From contig NZ_GL629647.1 in NCBI RefSeq assembly GCF_000185845.1, forward strand, positions 104,710 through 113,199: a stretch of DNA of 8,490 bases, read 5' to 3'. This DNA is from Segatella salivae DSM 15606 (GTDB taxonomy: Bacteria; Bacteroidota; Bacteroidia; Bacteroidales; Bacteroidaceae). This document shows positions 6,100 to 8,490 of this stretch, piece by piece (within the stretch, counting starts at the first letter, position 1; every line of letters begins with the position of its first letter). The notes beneath the pieces were generated by a model. It was not told the origin of the DNA and did no database searches. It saw only the letters and a program-made list of their open reading frames with translations. A program made the translations under genes and the position numbers.

Positions 6100-7692
6100 A
6101 TGATACAAGAATTCCAAATACGTGTAACGCCCCAGGAGGCTTTTACAGAAGAAAGTATTAAAAGATACATTGCAACGGAGAAAGGACTTGACATTAGAAC
6201 ACTAAATCAAGTGAGGGTGCTTAGGCGCAGTATTGATGCTCGTCAGCGACAGATTTACGTTAATTTAAGCGTTAGAGTCTATATAAACGAGTTTCCACAA
6301 GATGAACAATTCACCCGGACAGAATACCCAAATGTGGAAAAAGGTAAGGAGGTCGTCGTCGTGGGAGAAGGACCTGGTGGACTCTTTGCTGCACTGCGGT
6401 TGATTGAGAAAGGAGTACGCCCCATAGTAATAGAGCGTGGTCGCAATGTGCGTGAACGCAAAAAAGATCTTGCTTTAATTAAAAAAACTCAGCAAGTAGA
6501 TGAATTAAGCAATTATAGTTTTGGCGAAGGAGGTGCCGGAGCTTATAGCGATGGTAAATTATATACGCGAAGTAAGAAACGTGGTAATGTCGAAAAGATT
6601 CTAAATGTGTTTTGCCAGCATGGGGCATCTACCTCTATTTTGGCTGATGCTCACCCACATATAGGAACTGATAAGCTTCCAAGGGTTATCGAAAATATGC
6701 GTAATACGATTATCAATTGTGGGGGAGAGGTTCACTTCTTGACAAAAATGACGGAGTTACTCATAAGGGAAGATCATGTCATTGGCGTCAAAGCTGTAGA
6801 TTTATCGACACAAAAAGAGTTGGAATTTCATGGGCCTGTAATTCTTGCAACGGGGCATAGTGCCCGCGATGTATATCGATATTTGAATGCAACAAAAATT
6901 GAACTTGAGGCTAAAGGTATTGCTGTTGGTGTACGATTAGAGCATCCCAGTGAACTCATTGATAAGATACAATATCACAATAAGAATGGAAGAGGAAAGT
7001 ATCTTCCTACTGCAGAATATTCTTTTGTGACTCAAGTGGATGGGCGAGGTGTATATAGTTTCTGTATGTGTCCGGGTGGATTTGTTATACCGGCAGCAAC
7101 AGATAAAGAGCAAATTGTAGTCAATGGAATGAGTCCAAGCAATCGAGGGACGGCATGGAGCAATAGTGGAATGGTTGTGGAAGTACGCCCTAAGGATTGT
7201 GTCCAAATGTCAACAGATAAACAAGATGACTTGTTGAGCGTTATGAGGTTTCAAGAACAATTGGAGAAAACCTGTTGGATGCAGGGGAATATGAAGCAAA
7301 CTGCGCCTGCACAACGCATGGATGATTTCGTCAACAATCGTTTAAGTTACGATTTACCCCGTAGCTCTTATGCCCCTGGCCTAATAAGTAGTCCTCTTCA
7401 TTTCTGGCTTCCTGACTTTATAAGTAAGCGATTGCAGGCTGCATTTAAGGTCTTTGGAAGAAATGCTCACGGCTTTCTCACAAATGAAGCAGTGATGATT
7501 GCTGCAGAAACCAGAACCTCCAGCCCTGTAAGAATTATTAGAAATCGTGATACCTTGCAGCATATTCGTTTGCAAGGGCTTTTCCCTTGTGGTGAAGGTG
7601 CTGGTTATGCTGGCGGTATAGTGTCTGCAGGTATTGATGGAGAGCGTTGTGCTGAGATGGCAGCCTCGTATGTGGAAAGCCTTAATGTGTAG
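6100..7692 (+). CDS. FAD-dependent dehydrogenase (COG2509 family)
   Basis: This 530-residue soluble flavoprotein belongs to the NAD(P)/FAD-dependent oxidoreductase family whose physiological substrate is not established. An N-terminal domain of about 80 residues (IQEFQIRVTPQEAF, later RRSIDARQR) precedes the FAD fold. The dinucleotide loop is VVVGEGPGGLFAAL (about 86-99) followed by the acidic strand end VIERG (110-114). Family signatures follow: SFGEGGAGAYSDGKLYT (140-156), PHIGTDKLPR (186-195), LATGHSARDVY (249-259), FCMCPGGFVIPAAT (321-334), and the C-terminal FAD-contact segment LFPCGEGAGYAGGIVSAGIDG (494-514). I chose Met at 6100 because homologues begin at MIQEFQ and because the promoter box lies between it and the earlier ATG at 6082; that longer start would give 536 residues. 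The gene is divergent from thrA and convergent with the peptidase gene, so it is probably transcribed alone. Confidence 0.9.
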   Translation: MIQEFQIRVTPQEAFTEESIKRYIATEKGLDIRTLNQVRVLRRSIDARQRQIYVNLSVRVYINEFPQDEQFTRTEYPNVEKGKEVVVVGEGPGGLFAALRLIEKGVRPIVIERGRNVRERKKDLALIKKTQQVDELSNYSFGEGGAGAYSDGKLYTRSKKRGNVEKILNVFCQHGASTSILADAHPHIGTDKLPRVIENMRNTIINCGGEVHFLTKMTELLIREDHVIGVKAVDLSTQKELEFHGPVILATGHSARDVYRYLNATKIELEAKGIAVGVRLEHPSELIDKIQYHNKNGRGKYLPTAEYSFVTQVDGRGVYSFCMCPGGFVIPAATDKEQIVVNGMSPSNRGTAWSNSGMVVEVRPKDCVQMSTDKQDDLLSVMRFQEQLEKTCWMQGNMKQTAPAQRMDDFVNNRLSYDLPRSSYAPGLISSPLHFWLPDFISKRLQAAFKVFGRNAHGFLTNEAVMIAAETRTSSPVRIIRNRDTLQHIRLQGLFPCGEGAGYAGGIVSAGIDGERCAEMAASYVESLNV

Positions 7693-7700
7693 CTTTCCAC
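7672..7700. terminator. Palindrome spanning both convergent stop codons, possible two-way terminator
   Basis: GTGGAAAGC (7672-7680) and GCTTTCCAC (7692-7700) form a perfect 9-bp inverted repeat with an 11-nt loop. It covers the last codons and stops of both converging genes: TAG at 7690-7692 on plus, and TAA at 7684-7682 on minus. The position suits a shared transcription stop or RNA 3'-end stabiliser. Neither side has a T-run, so it is not a textbook intrinsic terminator. Confidence 0.45.
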
Positions 7701-8490
7701 CATTCAGATTGCTGCTTTGTATCATATACTGTAGAATTCCTTGTTGGATCACTGATAGTTATTCCACAGCATTTATTTATCTTAAAAGTGTTTTCTGAAT
7801 TAGTAGTGTCACCATGTCGATAGTAGTTTTTATATATCGTATATATATAAGGTGTACATGCTTTATAGGGAACTAAAGCTTGTAGTGCCTGATTAAAAGT
7901 GACACTTAGAGGTGGAAGAACTCCTAATTCATCAATGTATGAGCTTAAATCGAAGAATACATGACTATCATATCCATCAAGGAATTGCAGATTGTTTAGC
8001 CTACTATTGTTGAAAGTATAACTCTGATTGATTGATTTCATGACAGAAGCCATCTCTTCGATATACTTTCCACATCGAATGGCAGAAAGCTCTCCATAGG
8101 GATATTTGTAGTTTATGTAGAATTGATAGAAGCCATCTACCCATTTCTCATAGTCTGTTTGACCTAAGATATAGCTAAAAACTTTATCATAAGGAATACC
8201 TTCTGCCATCACTTCACTCGTTGAAGCGACCAGCATTTCGGTTACATCCTTTAAGGCGTATGCCGTTTCTACATTTGCCATGTAGCAGTCATCGAAGCAG
8301 ATAAAGCTCACCTTTTTCATCTGAGATTGTGCAATTGCATTGCGAAGATCGCTAATATTATATTGCATATCAATATCACTTCCACCAAAAGCTCTGCTTA
8401 AAGCCTTAGGCATTGTACTGTCGCTACCTCGTGGAGTCCAGCCACTACCATGACAACCAATAAGTAAACTATATTTACCTGTATTGCTAT
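7682..8490 (-). CDS. Clostripain-like cysteine peptidase (family C11), C-terminal part
   Basis: The frame is open to the right window edge, so the N-terminus (and any signal peptide or lipobox) is missing; 268 complete codons are visible. The catalytic His is in LIGCHGSGWTPRGSD (visible residue 13) and the catalytic Cys in FICFDDCYMANVETAYAL (visible residue 68), the two halves of the C11 dyad. VASTSEVMAEGIPYDKVFSYI is the usual following segment, and the C-terminus ends EWWKATH. C11 enzymes typically cut after Arg or Lys; Bacteroidales members are usually exported or lipid-anchored, which cannot be checked here. An ATG at 8413 is internal and not the true start, because HGSGW lies upstream of it. 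The Asp-Asp-Cys before the nucleophile differs from the more common Asp-Ala-Cys. The 3' end overlaps the dehydrogenase gene by 11 bp. Confidence 0.88.
   Translation of the reverse strand, partial: SNTGKYSLLIGCHGSGWTPRGSDSTMPKALSRAFGGSDIDMQYNISDLRNAIAQSQMKKVSFICFDDCYMANVETAYALKDVTEMLVASTSEVMAEGIPYDKVFSYILGQTDYEKWVDGFYQFYINYKYPYGELSAIRCGKYIEEMASVMKSINQSYTFNNSRLNNLQFLDGYDSHVFFDLSSYIDELGVLPPLSVTFNQALQALVPYKACTPYIYTIYKNYYRHGDTTNSENTFKINKCCGITISDPTRNSTVYDTKQQSEWWKATH

Noticed and set aside
5907..6194. 95-codon minus-strand open frame across the divergent promoter region.
   Set aside because: It overlaps the N-terminus of the dehydrogenase and both promoters, and has no family features. Only its last nine codons are mentioned, as a very tentative leader peptide.
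7381..7752. 123-codon minus-strand open frame.
   Set aside because: It runs opposite the conserved FAD-contact C-terminus of the dehydrogenase and out of frame with the C11 peptidase; it is a shadow.
7835..7852. AT dinucleotide-like repeat (tatatatcgtatatata).
   Set aside because: It codes for YIYTIYKN within the peptidase frame, so it needs no separate explanation.
8411..8413. ATG as a possible start of the C11 peptidase.
   Set aside because: The catalytic HGSGW motif lies upstream in the same open frame, so the gene begins beyond the right window edge.

Overview
The window looks like a chromosomal segment from a Bacteroidales bacterium, probably Prevotella or a close relative. The evidence is a threonine cluster in the order thrA, apgM-like, thrC, with no thrB; perfect matches to the Bacteroidota -7 promoter box (TAnnTTTG); A-rich start regions instead of Shine-Dalgarno sites; and a remnant of a Bacteroides-type IS1380 transposase. 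The genus is an inference from remembered homologues, not from a search.

Left end (1-868): an AT-rich stretch holds the first 64 codons of an unrecognised membrane protein on the minus strand, running off the window edge. Next to it, on the plus strand, is the N-terminal half of an IS1380-family transposase. It is dead: a 78-bp hairpin-rich insertion brings in-frame stops, a small indel near 499 changes the frame, an extra G in a six-G run changes it again, and the coding similarity stops about 40 bp short of the thrC stop codon. No complete IS ends were found.

Middle (869-5844, minus strand): a tight threonine operon. ThrA (aspartokinase/homoserine dehydrogenase) makes aspartyl phosphate and homoserine, the phosphoglycerate-mutase-like protein is the likely homoserine kinase, and ThrC converts O-phosphohomoserine to threonine. 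The gaps are 6 bp and either 2 bp or a 4-bp ATGA overlap. The aspartate-semialdehyde dehydrogenase step is not encoded here.

Divergent control region (5845-6099): the thrA promoter (-7 box at 6016-6023, minus strand) gives a leader of about 165 nt. The facing promoter (-7 box at 6087-6094, plus strand) drives a flavoprotein dehydrogenase. That box lies so close to the conserved ATG at 6100 that the mRNA is predicted to be leaderless or nearly so.

Right end (6100-8490): a complete FAD-dependent dehydrogenase of the COG2509 type on the plus strand meets a clostripain-like (C11) cysteine peptidase on the minus strand. The two coding regions overlap tail to tail by 11 bp inside a perfect 9-bp inverted repeat. 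The peptidase is cut by the right window edge but retains both catalytic motifs (HGSGW and DDC).

I see no CRISPR array, tRNA, rRNA or defence system. The most useful points for a second look are the predicted leaderless start, the palindrome across the convergent stops, the hairpin insertion in the IS remnant, and the mutase-like protein as the missing homoserine kinase.
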